Assembly: GCF_900142415.1 (NCBI RefSeq)
Contig: NZ_FRAU01000001.1
Coordinates: 551,246-615,245 of the forward strand
Reading direction: 5' to 3'
Source: Rhodothermus profundi
Lineage (GTDB): Bacteria; Bacteroidota; Rhodothermia; Rhodothermales; Rhodothermaceae
DNA: 64,000 nt
Shown here: piece by piece, positions 9,284-18,143 of the stretch
How the letters are laid out: each line of letters begins with the position of its first letter
Position numbering within the stretch: the stretch's first letter is position 1
Program-made: the position numbers and the translations under genes
Notes under the pieces: generated by a model
Database searches by the model: none
What the model saw: the letters and a program-made list of their open reading frames with translations, nothing else
What the model was told of the DNA's origin: nothing

Positions 9284-10667
9284 GGCCCAGCACGTTCACA
9301 AAGTCACTGATTTTGTGCTCAATCTCTTCCCACTCCAGCTCAGGTACCGATCCTTCTACAATACCGGCTCCGGAGTAAAGATACAGATGATGCCCCGCCG
9401 CCAGACCACATCGGATCGCCACGGCAAATTCCGCTGCTTCAACTCCTAGCCAGCCAATCGGACCGGTGTACCATCCGCGATCGAAGGGTTCCCAGGCGCG
9501 GATTGCCTCGACAGCAGCGGGGCGTGGATAGCCGCCTACAGCCGGTGTAGGATGCAACGCTTCGAGCAACGCCCCCGTCGAAACGCCTGGCCGCAATCGT
9601 CCGCGAATGCCTGTGTAGAGATGCCGTCCACGCGCCAACGTCATTTCCGAAAGCTGCGCATCGGCCTCCAGCGTCTCACACAGAGGGCGCAATTCCTCAA
9701 TGATGCTCTGCTGCACGTAGTATTGTTCGCGCCGATCCTTTTCGCTCTGCAGCAATTCGGCGGCCAGCCGGGCATCGTCCGCTTCGGTCTGTCCGCGTGG
9801 ACGAGTGCCGGCAACGGCTTCGCTCCAGACGTGCCCATCCGCTCGTCGAAACAGTCGCTCTGGCGAAGCGCCTAAAAACGCGGTCCCTGGTTGGGGTTGG
9901 TAGTAAAAGTGGAAGCATCCTGGGGTTGCCTCTTCGAGCCGGTGCAGCAGCGCCAGTCCATCAAGCGCCTCGTTAAAGACGTACTGCACCTGCCGCGCCA
10001 GCACCACCTTCACCATGTGCCCCTGCTGAAAGGCGGCCAGTGCTTGCGTAACGTTGCGCGTCCACCCCGCCTGATCGGGCATATCACAGCGATCTACCGG
10101 CAGCGGAAGCCGAGCGTCCATGGCCACTTCAGGCCATTGCAATGCCGCCAGCGCTTCTTTGATGGCCGCTTCGGCGGTACGATCTAGCTCCGGCACCAGG
10201 TTGCACACCAGCCAGTAGCGGCTTCCTTCTCGGCGAAGCTCAAAGCGGGGCAACCAGAACCGCCCCATGCCAAACGGTTGCCAGTGAGGTGCAACAGGAG
10301 CCTGTCCATCGAAGCGTCCTCCCCCATAAAACCGAACGCCAGGGTCTGCCTGCTGGAGATACGTCTCCAGGAAGCGCAGCGATTCTCTGGTGAGCGCCCT
10401 GTTGACCTCACACTGCAAGACCGCCCCCACTGCCGCAACTGCCTCATTCCCTTCCCGATCTGCCCAGTAGAATTTAAAGGCCATGGACTGAGCTGCCAGC
10501 CAGCTCAACAGATCGACCGGAGCAATCGGGCAACGCAGTTGCACAATCCGGTTGGTGCCCGTTTGCTGAAGGGCTCGCCGGATGCGACTCCCTAGCCGTC
10601 GAGGAAGCTCTGCGGGCGCGCACGCAGGCATTGCACCCGCTACCGCTGAAGGATCCGTTCGCCTCAT
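9264..10667 (-). CDS. menF: Isochorismate synthase MenF
   Basis: Chorismate-binding enzyme that isomerises chorismate to isochorismate and commits it to menaquinone. I place the start at ATG 10667 (MRRTDPSAVAG, 467 residues): GGAGGTGG lies 5 nt upstream, and this ATG overlaps the stop of the phosphatase gene as ATGA. The longer frame adds 32 residues with no family features. Motifs in the C-terminal chorismate-binding domain include SEAVAGTRPRGQ, EKDRREQYYVQQSI, GGYPRPAA and YSGAGIVEGSVPELEWEEIE (Mg ligands). Salicylate synthases share these, but the menD neighbour settles the role. Confidence 0.94.
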   Translation of the reverse strand: MRRTDPSAVAGAMPACAPAELPRRLGSRIRRALQQTGTNRIVQLRCPIAPVDLLSWLAAQSMAFKFYWADREGNEAVAAVGAVLQCEVNRALTRESLRFLETYLQQADPGVRFYGGGRFDGQAPVAPHWQPFGMGRFWLPRFELRREGSRYWLVCNLVPELDRTAEAAIKEALAALQWPEVAMDARLPLPVDRCDMPDQAGWTRNVTQALAAFQQGHMVKVVLARQVQYVFNEALDGLALLHRLEEATPGCFHFYYQPQPGTAFLGASPERLFRRADGHVWSEAVAGTRPRGQTEADDARLAAELLQSEKDRREQYYVQQSIIEELRPLCETLEADAQLSEMTLARGRHLYTGIRGRLRPGVSTGALLEALHPTPAVGGYPRPAAVEAIRAWEPFDRGWYTGPIGWLGVEAAEFAVAIRCGLAAGHHLYLYSGAGIVEGSVPELEWEEIEHKISDFVNVLGLELRRS

Positions 10668-11329
10668 GCCACCACCTCCGTTGCGCGTTCTGCTTTCACG
10701 GCGAGGCCCTCCAGATGGGCCGTACAATTCAACCGAAGTGCTCGAAACCGACCGTTTTCGCACACCAGATGATTAACGGCCGTATTGGTATGGGGCAGAG
10801 CTTCCATACGGGCCAGGCCGTACTCAGGCAGAATAGACGCCAGCAGAATACGGAGAAAGCGTCCATGGGTAACCACCAGTACCGCCTCCCCCTCATGACG
10901 CGCCAGTATGGTCTGTAAAGCGCGAAGCGCGCGGCGTTGGACATCCAGAACCGACTCCCCACCGGGAACAGGATAGGCATAATCACCAGCCTGCCAGCGC
11001 TCGTAGATGCGGCGAATCTGGGCATCATATGGGGGGGCGCAGGGTTTCCCTTCCAGATCTCCCCAGTCCATTTCTTCAAGATCTGCCATCTGGTAAAAAG
11101 GGAGATCCGGATGATACTGGCGCACCGCCTCGGCCGTAGCCCGGGCGCGCTGTAGCGGACTGGTATAGATGGCGTCTAAAGCAACCTCGGCAAAACGCCG
11201 CGCCAGCGCTTCAGCTTGCCGTTGTCCGTGTTCATTCAGCGGCGCATCTACACCGCGCCCCTGCACGATGCCGTGGCGGTTATAGTCTGTTTCGCCGTGC
11301 CGCACGAAATACAACGTTGTGATCGCCAT
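10664..11329 (-). CDS. Histidine phosphatase family protein (phosphoglycerate mutase-like)
   Basis: A 221-residue branch-1 histidine phosphatase. The phosphohistidine motif is YFVRHGETDYNRHGIVQG at about 7-24. A second RxR region follows (YTSPLQRARATAEAV), then MDWGDLEGK with its acid residue, and VTHGRFLRILL with the second His. Close relatives include cofactor-dependent phosphoglycerate mutases, CobC and broad phosphatases; the length and EMDWGDLEG fit a general phosphatase. Its stop overlaps the menF start by 4 nt, so it is co-translated with menaquinone genes, yet no known step of that pathway needs a phosphatase. Confidence 0.85.
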   Translation of the reverse strand: MAITTLYFVRHGETDYNRHGIVQGRGVDAPLNEHGQRQAEALARRFAEVALDAIYTSPLQRARATAEAVRQYHPDLPFYQMADLEEMDWGDLEGKPCAPPYDAQIRRIYERWQAGDYAYPVPGGESVLDVQRRALRALQTILARHEGEAVLVVTHGRFLRILLASILPEYGLARMEALPHTNTAVNHLVCENGRFRALRLNCTAHLEGLAVKAERATEVVA

Positions 11330-11337
11330 CTATCTGG

Positions 11338-11979
11338 TCAGGTTCGGTTCCAGGGAAGCTGGCGCAGGCGCTGCAGGAGTTCCTGCTCCATCGCCTGCAA
11401 TTCCGGTAAAGGCACGCGGTGGGTCAGAGCAGCCCGCAGCATTAGCGAGCGCAGCACCTGGTCAGGCAGCGGTAAGGGATACAGCGCTGCATGCAGACGA
11501 TCCAGCAGCGGCCGGAGCAGGCGGGCCAGCACTCCCCATCGAATCAACACAAAAACAGCCAGCCCTGTCCATACTGCCAGCAGGTGACCTTGCCAGGCCA
11601 GGCCAGTTAGTCCCACCACATAGGCAGCGCCCTGCAGCCAGGGGTTGGCCAGCCCCTTCAGTATCGGAGTCAGCGGCCGAAGAATCAACAACGGTAGCAG
11701 CAGGCTGCTCAGCAGATATACGCCTAACGCCAGGCCAACAGCTACTGCCGGCTCCCATAGCCACAGCAGCGGTAGGAGTGTCCAGAGCATCAGCAGCGCA
11801 GGCAGATGCAGCCAGGTGTCGGCCTGGCGCAGCAGTTTATCCAGCGGTTCGCGTGCGAGCAGCGGCCCCGCATAGGTTCTGAGTAATGCTTCCGTTGTGC
11901 GAAACCAGTGGCCGGCCGCCGTAAAGAGCCCACGCGGCGTGTCCACATAGTACTCCGAGTGATCGGTCTCAAGGGTCAT
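11338..11979 (-). CDS. Small polytopic membrane protein of unknown function
   Basis: A 213-residue protein I do not recognise. After about 55 polar residues come roughly four hydrophobic segments (about 58-75, 78-100, 115-135, 138-155), with an amphipathic helical tail rich in Leu, Arg and Gln. The frame is supported by its position in a tight minus-strand run: 8 nt upstream of the phosphatase gene, and about 86 nt after the YbbR gene. It probably sits in the inner membrane. Nothing in it points to an enzyme. Confidence 0.65.
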   Translation of the reverse strand: MTLETDHSEYYVDTPRGLFTAAGHWFRTTEALLRTYAGPLLAREPLDKLLRQADTWLHLPALLMLWTLLPLLWLWEPAVAVGLALGVYLLSSLLLPLLILRPLTPILKGLANPWLQGAAYVVGLTGLAWQGHLLAVWTGLAVFVLIRWGVLARLLRPLLDRLHAALYPLPLPDQVLRSLMLRAALTHRVPLPELQAMEQELLQRLRQLPWNRT

Positions 11980-12065
11980 AGGGGCCGCACTCCGATTTCA
12001 GCGCCGTTCGCTCCAACGAGAGGGCTTACGCCTTGTTTCGGTTTCAGCAAAAAGAGACAAAACCG

Positions 12066-13088
12066 TTACTGAATAAGCACATTGTAGTAGCGAAGCGCCG
12101 GTGGAATCATTACAACGTCTCGAATGACAACCCCGTCGGGCAGGTGAAGAATAGGCCGTACGCGTCCGGTTGTATCGGCGCGGATGACTTCATAAGGAAC
12201 AGTTGCAAAAAAGTCGGGTGCTGTCATCGCTGCTTCGTACTGGAAGAGGGGAACGCGAAAGCGCACGCGCACGGTAGCCGGCTCCAGGGTTACCATCCGC
12301 TGGCTGGAGGGCACTCCGGTTACGCGAACGGCCAGTTCTCGGACGCCTTCGGTGAAGGGTACCACCCGAACGTATAGCTGCACGGCCTCGGGGACGACGG
12401 TTACCAGTGGCCGCAGCGTATCAGCCAGCGGCACCCGGAGCGACAGGGAATCGCGCACCTCGCGCAGGTGCATCCGCTCAGTTGGCCAGGCAGCAAGCCG
12501 GGCTACAATAGAAGCCGCTCCTGAAACCTGCACGCTGTCCGGATCAATGCGTGGCGGATAAAGCAGATCATGCGTGGGAGGCGTCTCTATCACAACGCGC
12601 AGTTCAACCGGGAGACGGCGGGTTACGCGCGGTTCTTTTCGCAGCTCCACAACCTGCGGAACAATGCTTTCCACAACCACACCGCGCGGCAGGTTCAGAT
12701 CTATGCCGGTCAGATCGACTACGTCCTGCCGGGCGTCCAGCGTAACAGTGGGAGGATTAAAATAGAGCTGCACGAGCGGATAGCCTTCTCCGCGAAGCTG
12801 CACGCGCACGACCTGTGGCGGCGGCATGGCCAGCGCCTGGTCGGGTGGCAGATTGACAACCCGCACGGGGAGATTTAGCGTCGCGGTATAGGTTTCCTGG
12901 AGCGTAAATGTAAACCAGAGGAGCGTAGAAATTAGAATGCAAATGGTAATGACCGTGCCTTTTGAAGGGCCACGCTCTGGGCGGCGTCCGTCACCTGCAG
13001 GCGTGCGCCGGCTGAAAAGCTGCTGCAACAATGGGAAGCGCTGCGTGATTTCGCTCCACACAGTCCGTTCAGCCCAGAAAGTTTGCAT
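12066..13088 (-). CDS. YbbR-like (CdaR-type) domain protein
   Basis: A 340-residue protein with a cytoplasmic N-terminus, one transmembrane helix at about 46-66 (VITICILISTLLWFTFTL) and a long extracytoplasmic part built of repeated beta modules. These follow the YbbR pattern: LNLPVRVVNLPP...PPPQVVRVQLRGEG, then RRLPVELRV, VQVSGAASIVARL, and RELAVRVTGVPSSQ. In Firmicutes such proteins (CdaR) anchor and modulate the diadenylate cyclase CdaA. No cyclase gene is nearby here, so that partnership is an inference only. It lies between a flippase and a small membrane protein on the same strand. Confidence 0.78.
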   Translation of the reverse strand: MQTFWAERTVWSEITQRFPLLQQLFSRRTPAGDGRRPERGPSKGTVITICILISTLLWFTFTLQETYTATLNLPVRVVNLPPDQALAMPPPQVVRVQLRGEGYPLVQLYFNPPTVTLDARQDVVDLTGIDLNLPRGVVVESIVPQVVELRKEPRVTRRLPVELRVVIETPPTHDLLYPPRIDPDSVQVSGAASIVARLAAWPTERMHLREVRDSLSLRVPLADTLRPLVTVVPEAVQLYVRVVPFTEGVRELAVRVTGVPSSQRMVTLEPATVRVRFRVPLFQYEAAMTAPDFFATVPYEVIRADTTGRVRPILHLPDGVVIRDVVMIPPALRYYNVLIQ

Positions 13089-13139
13089 GGACGTCTCCAG
13101 GGCACCGCAATATAGAGCGCCGCACCAGCTTTTTGCAAT

Positions 13140-14648
13140 TTAATCATCTGCTGCTCGAAGCAGCCGCCATCTGCGGCGCAGCCATTGCCACCCTTCTTGA
13201 AGCTCTTCGTAGCGATACAGCCGAAACGCTACCACCAGCAATCCATAGAGCAATACCAGCAGCCCCCGTCCGACTAGCCGCGCTGCTGCCGGCCACGTAA
13301 GGGTTGGTAAGCCCAGCAAAAATAATCCCACCACAATGGCCGTTGTAAGGCCCAGCACGCGCCAGGGGTACGTGGTAGGACGCACGCGAAGAGCCCGCCA
13401 GGCAGCCCCGCCAGCCAGCACCCCATACGCCACAACGGTGGCCAGTGCCGCCCCCATCGCACCCAGCACCGGAATCCACCACAGGTTCAAGGCAACGTTG
13501 AGCAGGCCTGCTCCTACCACGTTCCAGGCAATAAACCGGCTTTCGCCAGCCGCATGCAAGACGTTGACAAAGATGTTATGGAGGCCTAATAGCAAATAGC
13601 CCAGGCTCAGCGGCAGCACCAGCGGATCTGCCTGCAGGTAAACCGGGTCAGATGCCAGCCACGCGGTCACGTCATAAGCGCTCAGCGACAGTGCCAACAC
13701 AATCCAGCCGCCCCAGATGCTGTAATGCCGAAACGTTCGCCGATGTAGGGTCGCTTCGCCTGCTGGCTGCGCGCCCAGGGCTTTCAGGCCGATCACGGCA
13801 AAGGCTAACTGGAAGCTCTGCACCAGCAGCATGTTGAGCACGCCGCTCAGGCGGGCTGCCCATCCATAAACGGCAACCGTTTCAGGCCCAGCAAGCCATC
13901 CAAGCAGATAACGGTCGCCGACATGAAGGACCGGCATGGCCACGCCAGCCAGCGCCAGCGGTACGCCAAAACGCATGAGCGCCCCTATCAAGTGGGGACT
14001 CCAGCGCCACGGAATGACCCGCAACATGCCGCCTACCAGCACCAGCGCGCTGCTGCCGGAAGCAAGCACCATGGCCTGCACGACCCCGCGAAGCCCCAGA
14101 TGGGCGTGCGCCAGAAAGTAGTATACCCCACCAATAAACAGGGTGGTCTCCAGAAGCATGGCTGTCGTATACAGCAAGGCCCGCTCCCGCAGCCGGAGAA
14201 ATGCCAATGGGACGCCGCCCACAATCTTCGCAGCCAGGTAGCCCCCAAACAGACGTAAAATGGGCGCGCCCTCTGGCCATCCCAACCTGGCGCTTAGCCA
14301 TCCAGCACTCCCTCCGCTCACAACAACCACAAGCAGGGCCATGCCAACCGACACACTCAGCACGGTAAAGGGCACTGCTTCCTGATCAGCTCGGCGAGCC
14401 GGATCCGTTGCAAATTTGAAGAGTCCGGTCGTCATACCCAGCCCCAGGAGGGGAAGCAGCAACTGGGCGGTGGCCTCCAGCAACACCAGGTACCCATAGG
14501 ATTCTTGAGGCAGCAGTGCCGTGTTGAGATACAGCGGGGCCAACAGCAACCCGCTGGCCTTCAGGAGCAGATTGCCTACGGCATAAATGCTGCCCTGCCG
14601 AAGCAGACGGCCCAGCATACCTGAAGGAGCTGCGTGCCTTGCGGACAT
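13140..14648 (-). CDS. Polysaccharide flippase (Wzx/MATE-like)
   Basis: A 502-residue integral membrane protein with about 12-14 hydrophobic helices. The N-terminal pattern GMLGRLLRQGSIYAVGNLLL and the repeated short loops are typical of the polysaccharide transporters that flip lipid-linked glycan units across the inner membrane. It ends in a basic cytoplasmic tail (RYEELQEGWQWLRRRWRLLR). It follows a glycosyltransferase gene with 5 nt spacing and closes a cluster containing wecB and three glycosyltransferases, which supports a role in exporting their product. The exact glycan is unknown. Confidence 0.85.
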   Translation of the reverse strand: MSARHAAPSGMLGRLLRQGSIYAVGNLLLKASGLLLAPLYLNTALLPQESYGYLVLLEATAQLLLPLLGLGMTTGLFKFATDPARRADQEAVPFTVLSVSVGMALLVVVVSGGSAGWLSARLGWPEGAPILRLFGGYLAAKIVGGVPLAFLRLRERALLYTTAMLLETTLFIGGVYYFLAHAHLGLRGVVQAMVLASGSSALVLVGGMLRVIPWRWSPHLIGALMRFGVPLALAGVAMPVLHVGDRYLLGWLAGPETVAVYGWAARLSGVLNMLLVQSFQLAFAVIGLKALGAQPAGEATLHRRTFRHYSIWGGWIVLALSLSAYDVTAWLASDPVYLQADPLVLPLSLGYLLLGLHNIFVNVLHAAGESRFIAWNVVGAGLLNVALNLWWIPVLGAMGAALATVVAYGVLAGGAAWRALRVRPTTYPWRVLGLTTAIVVGLFLLGLPTLTWPAAARLVGRGLLVLLYGLLVVAFRLYRYEELQEGWQWLRRRWRLLRAADD

Positions 14649-14653
14649 GACGG

Positions 14654-15784
14654 TCAGGATTGCGGGCTAGCTACGCGTTCGTACAGCGCCAGCAGTTTGG
14701 CTGCTTCCCGCTCCCAGTGTAAGGAAGTGAGAAACAGACGGCGTCCGCGTTGTCCCATCGCCTGCGCTTCGCCTGGATGCTCCAGCAACCAGCGAATGGC
14801 TTCCGCAATAGCGCGCACGTCGCGCGGATCGACCAGTATTCCGGCCTCAGCAGGAGCTACAATTTCGCGAATCAGAGGCAAATCGCTGGCCACCACCGGA
14901 ATACCGGCTGCCATGTATTCAAACAACTTGGTAGGATAAGCATGAGAATAATGCTTGCCCGGATGAATGAGCGCCAGCCCCACCCGAGCCCTGTGCAGCA
15001 CCTGCTGCACGGCCTCACGCGTTTGCCAGCCGGCGTAGCGGACATACTGCCAGCCAGGCAGTCGTTCCATTTCCTGTTGCAGCGTCGGTGGATGGAAAGC
15101 GCCGCCCAGATGGAGGGTAACTGGACATCCCTGCTCGTTGAGCAGCGCGACAGCCTGGATCATCTCCTGAATGCCACGCAAACGCGTCAGCGTCCCTACA
15201 TACACGACCAGAGGAGCACGGGCTGCATAGGGCATGCCTGCATCCGTCGCAAATTCAGCTCTCAAGGGCAAATTTCTCACCACAATTGTGCGCGGCGAGC
15301 GCAATCGTTTCTGAATCGGCTCGGTCGCGACGACAATGCCGTCCAGCCTTGCAACGGCCCGTTGTTCCAGATAAGCAAACAGTCGGCTAAGTGGGCGCCG
15401 AGCTAGCCGTGGAATCCAGTGCTGGTAAAGTAGCCAGAGGGGCGTGTCTTCGTGGACGTCGTAGATGACCCGATAGCCCCTCCGTTTTAGCGCAAACCCC
15501 ACAAATAGCAACTCGGGATCATGAAGATGAAAAATAACGTCTTGCGGATAGGCACATGCGCGCCGCCAGGCTTCCCGGTTGGTTTGCGTGAAGCGTCGGA
15601 TCCCACGATTCGGTCCCTTCAACGCCCGAATCTGAATACCTTCTATCACTTCATCGCGCTCGCCGGGCGCCACGATTTCCACGGAATATCCTGCCTGTTG
15701 CAGCGTGCGGGCTTCTTTGTGGAAGATCCGGATATCCCGGGGATGATGTACTGTCGAAAGATGAACCACTGTAGCGCGTTTCAT
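14654..15784 (-). CDS. Glycosyltransferase family 4 (GT-B)
   Basis: A 376-residue GT-B glycosyltransferase. The N-terminal domain has the Rossmann start VVHLSTVHHPRDIRIFHKEA and the acceptor-side motif HLHDPELL. The C-terminal domain carries the nucleotide-sugar binding region KLFEYMAAGIPVVASDLPLI followed by GILVDPRDVRAIAEAI, with the E-x7-E type motif of GT4 enzymes. It lies immediately after wecB (1 nt apart) and before the flippase, so it probably adds a sugar to the same surface glycan. Donor and acceptor cannot be predicted. Confidence 0.87.
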   Translation of the reverse strand: MKRATVVHLSTVHHPRDIRIFHKEARTLQQAGYSVEIVAPGERDEVIEGIQIRALKGPNRGIRRFTQTNREAWRRACAYPQDVIFHLHDPELLFVGFALKRRGYRVIYDVHEDTPLWLLYQHWIPRLARRPLSRLFAYLEQRAVARLDGIVVATEPIQKRLRSPRTIVVRNLPLRAEFATDAGMPYAARAPLVVYVGTLTRLRGIQEMIQAVALLNEQGCPVTLHLGGAFHPPTLQQEMERLPGWQYVRYAGWQTREAVQQVLHRARVGLALIHPGKHYSHAYPTKLFEYMAAGIPVVASDLPLIREIVAPAEAGILVDPRDVRAIAEAIRWLLEHPGEAQAMGQRGRRLFLTSLHWEREAAKLLALYERVASPQS

Positions 15785-16843
15785 CTATCCCTGCAGTAGG
15801 CGAACAATGTGTTGCGAAGGGGCTTCCGCCCCGTTTTTCAAAGTCGGGGCTGGGCCGGTTGGTTGGCGATGAGCCGCCGCGGCAATGCGCTCTGGATCGG
15901 CTCCCACTAGCTGGTTCCAACCGCCTTCAAGCGTTTCTATCCACTCGGTTTCGTCGCGCAGGGTAATGCACGGCACGCCCAGCCAGACCGCTTCTTTCTG
16001 CAGACCACCCGAATCGGTCAGCACGGCACGTGCGTGCTGCACCAGCGTTAGCATGGCCAAATAGCCCACTGGCTTGCGCAGCTCCACATTAGCCGGAATG
16101 CGAATGCTACCGTCCAGGCGAGCGCGCGTGCGCGGATGCAGCGGCAGAATCACAGGTAGTTCTAACCGTCCCAGCCCTTCGAAGATACCCTGCAACCGAA
16201 CCGGATTGTCTGTGTTCTCTGCCCGATGCACGGTGGCTAGATAGTACTGGCCCGGTGCATGCCCCGTCAGATGCGTCAGCGGTACCTGTTGCTGCGCCCT
16301 CCGGGCATAACACCAGACGGCTTCCTGCATTACATCGCCTGTCAGATGCACGCCACGTGTAATTCCTTCGCGCCGCAGATTTTCGACGGCCGTAGGCGTC
16401 GGGGCAAATAACAACTGGGACAGATGATCGGCCACCACGCGGTTGATTTCCTCGGGCATTGTCCGGTTAAACGAACGCAGTCCGGCTTCTACATGGGCCA
16501 GCGGCAGCTTCAGTTTAGAGGCCACCAGCGCACCGACCAGCGTACTGTTGGTATCGCCGTAAATCAGGACCCAGTCGGGTGCCGGTTTCATGTTGCGCAG
16601 CGCCGCCTCCAGTCGGATCATCATCAGCCCGGTCTGTTCGGCATGGGTACCAGAGCCCACGCCCAGATGTATCTGGGGCGGTGGCAGGCGTAGCTCCTCA
16701 AAGAAGATGCGGTTCAGATTATCATCGTAGTGCTGTCCGGTATGAATCAGCACTTCCTCTATGCCAGCATCGACCAGCGCTCGGCTCACCATCGCTGCTT
16801 TGATGAACTGGGGGCGTGCGCCTACGATGCTGCAGACTCGCAT
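15785..16843 (-). CDS. wecB: UDP-N-acetylglucosamine 2-epimerase (non-hydrolysing)
   Basis: Converts UDP-GlcNAc to UDP-ManNAc for surface polysaccharide synthesis. The 352 residues carry the family motifs: GARPQFIKAAMVSRAL at 8-23, TGQHYDDN, YGDTNST (95-101), HVEAGLRSFNRTMPEEINR (117-135, with the catalytic acids) and LTDSGGLQKEAVWLGVPC near 270-290. Its length is normal. Its start overlaps the end of the upstream glycosyltransferase by 22 nt. No UDP-ManNAc dehydrogenase (WecC) gene is in the window, so the sugar may be used as ManNAc or oxidised elsewhere. Confidence 0.93.
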   Translation of the reverse strand: MRVCSIVGARPQFIKAAMVSRALVDAGIEEVLIHTGQHYDDNLNRIFFEELRLPPPQIHLGVGSGTHAEQTGLMMIRLEAALRNMKPAPDWVLIYGDTNSTLVGALVASKLKLPLAHVEAGLRSFNRTMPEEINRVVADHLSQLLFAPTPTAVENLRREGITRGVHLTGDVMQEAVWCYARRAQQQVPLTHLTGHAPGQYYLATVHRAENTDNPVRLQGIFEGLGRLELPVILPLHPRTRARLDGSIRIPANVELRKPVGYLAMLTLVQHARAVLTDSGGLQKEAVWLGVPCITLRDETEWIETLEGGWNQLVGADPERIAAAAHRQPTGPAPTLKNGAEAPSQHIVRLLQG

Positions 16844-18141
16844 GGTACCGAGCGGGTTACTTCCTCGAGCAAGTGAGCCAGTTCGCCTGCCAGGTACGGC
16901 CGGCTATATCGCTGGGCCAGCGTGGGCAGTGCCCCGGGCAGGGGCCGACCGGCCGCCCAGGCTTCGTAATGCCGACGCAGATAGGCAGCAATGCCTTCTA
17001 CGTCGTCGTAGTCGAACATCTTGCCGGCCTTTGTCTCCTGCAGAACGGCGGCGGCATCACCCTGCACTGGCCCGATCCCCAGCACCGGCCGCCCGCTTCC
17101 CAGGTATTCGTACAGTTTGCTGGTCACAATCCCCGCATTACCGGCCGTTCGGTTGATGACCAGCAGCAGTAGCGCACTCTCCCGCAGGTACGGCAGCACC
17201 TGTCGACGCGGCATGAACGGCAGGAGGGCTACCTGCTCCGCAAGGTGATGGCGCATGAGGGCCTGGCGCACCGACGCGTCAATCAGCCCGATCAGACGCA
17301 CCCGGATGGGAAGTCCGCTGGCCCTCAGTTGCACTAACGCTTTCCATAATCCTTCAGGGTTTGCGGTTGGCCCCATGCTGCCGGCATACGTGATCCAGAA
17401 ATCATGAGTAGCGCGGGGAGGGCTTGCCTCAAAATCTGCCGGATCGTATCCATTGGGAATGCATACGGCGGACAGGCCTTTGGTCTGGAGCGTGCGTTGC
17501 ATGGTGGGCGTCACCACAACGCGCGCCTGAGCCTGCGCCAGCACCCGTCGTTCCATCCAGGCATCCAGTCGGCGTGCCCAGCGCGTCATGGGTAGCATCT
17601 CGTAGTAATAGACATCCGTCCAGGGGTCGCGCAGGTCGGCTACCCAGGGTAGCCGGTAGCGCCGTTGTGCCCGATACCCGATCAGATGGGTTGAATGCGG
17701 CGGTCCGGTCGTGACAATTGCTTCGATCGGATACTGCCGAAGCAGGCGGGGCAGCGCGCGCAGCGCAAACGGCACCCATCCGACCCTGGCATCCGGCAAA
17801 AACAGGTTGGCCCGTATCCAGCGCGCCAAGCGCTCTTTCCAGCGCTGGTGGGGACGTCCTGCAAATCCTACGCTCACCGCCTCCTCTTTGCGCTGGCCCA
17901 GCCACCGGGCGTAAGCTGCGTATGGATCCCAGGTGCGCGTGCGAAACACCGGGACCTCAACCGGAACCTCTGCCTCCAGGGCCTCATCGCGAAACGGATA
18001 GGCAGCATCCTCGGAGCGAACCGTTAGCACCACCGGCCGCCAATCATATGCCGGAAGATAGCGGGCAAATTTCAAAAACCGCTGCACGGCTGCTCCCCCC
18101 GCAGGTGGGAAATAGTACGTTACCAGCAACACATACCGCAT
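16822..18141 (-). CDS. Glycosyltransferase family 4-like protein
   Basis: A 439-residue GT-B transferase. It opens MRYVLLVTYYFPPAGGAAVQ, a common start for WcaI/GT4-like enzymes that act on polyprenyl-linked glycans. It has TTGPPHSTHLIG and WVADLRDPWTD in the N-terminal half, and IPNGYDPADF, ITYAGSM and KLYEYLGSGRPVLGI in the C-terminal half. It overlaps wecB by 22 nt at its end and starts 2 nt after the AT-rich glycosyltransferase gene, so it is translated as part of the same glycan run. Base composition is GC-rich and fits the rest of the cluster, unlike its upstream neighbour. Confidence 0.87.
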   Translation of the reverse strand: MRYVLLVTYYFPPAGGAAVQRFLKFARYLPAYDWRPVVLTVRSEDAAYPFRDEALEAEVPVEVPVFRTRTWDPYAAYARWLGQRKEEAVSVGFAGRPHQRWKERLARWIRANLFLPDARVGWVPFALRALPRLLRQYPIEAIVTTGPPHSTHLIGYRAQRRYRLPWVADLRDPWTDVYYYEMLPMTRWARRLDAWMERRVLAQAQARVVVTPTMQRTLQTKGLSAVCIPNGYDPADFEASPPRATHDFWITYAGSMGPTANPEGLWKALVQLRASGLPIRVRLIGLIDASVRQALMRHHLAEQVALLPFMPRRQVLPYLRESALLLLVINRTAGNAGIVTSKLYEYLGSGRPVLGIGPVQGDAAAVLQETKAGKMFDYDDVEGIAAYLRRHYEAWAAGRPLPGALPTLAQRYSRPYLAGELAHLLEEVTRSVPCESAAS

Positions 18142-18143
18142 AT

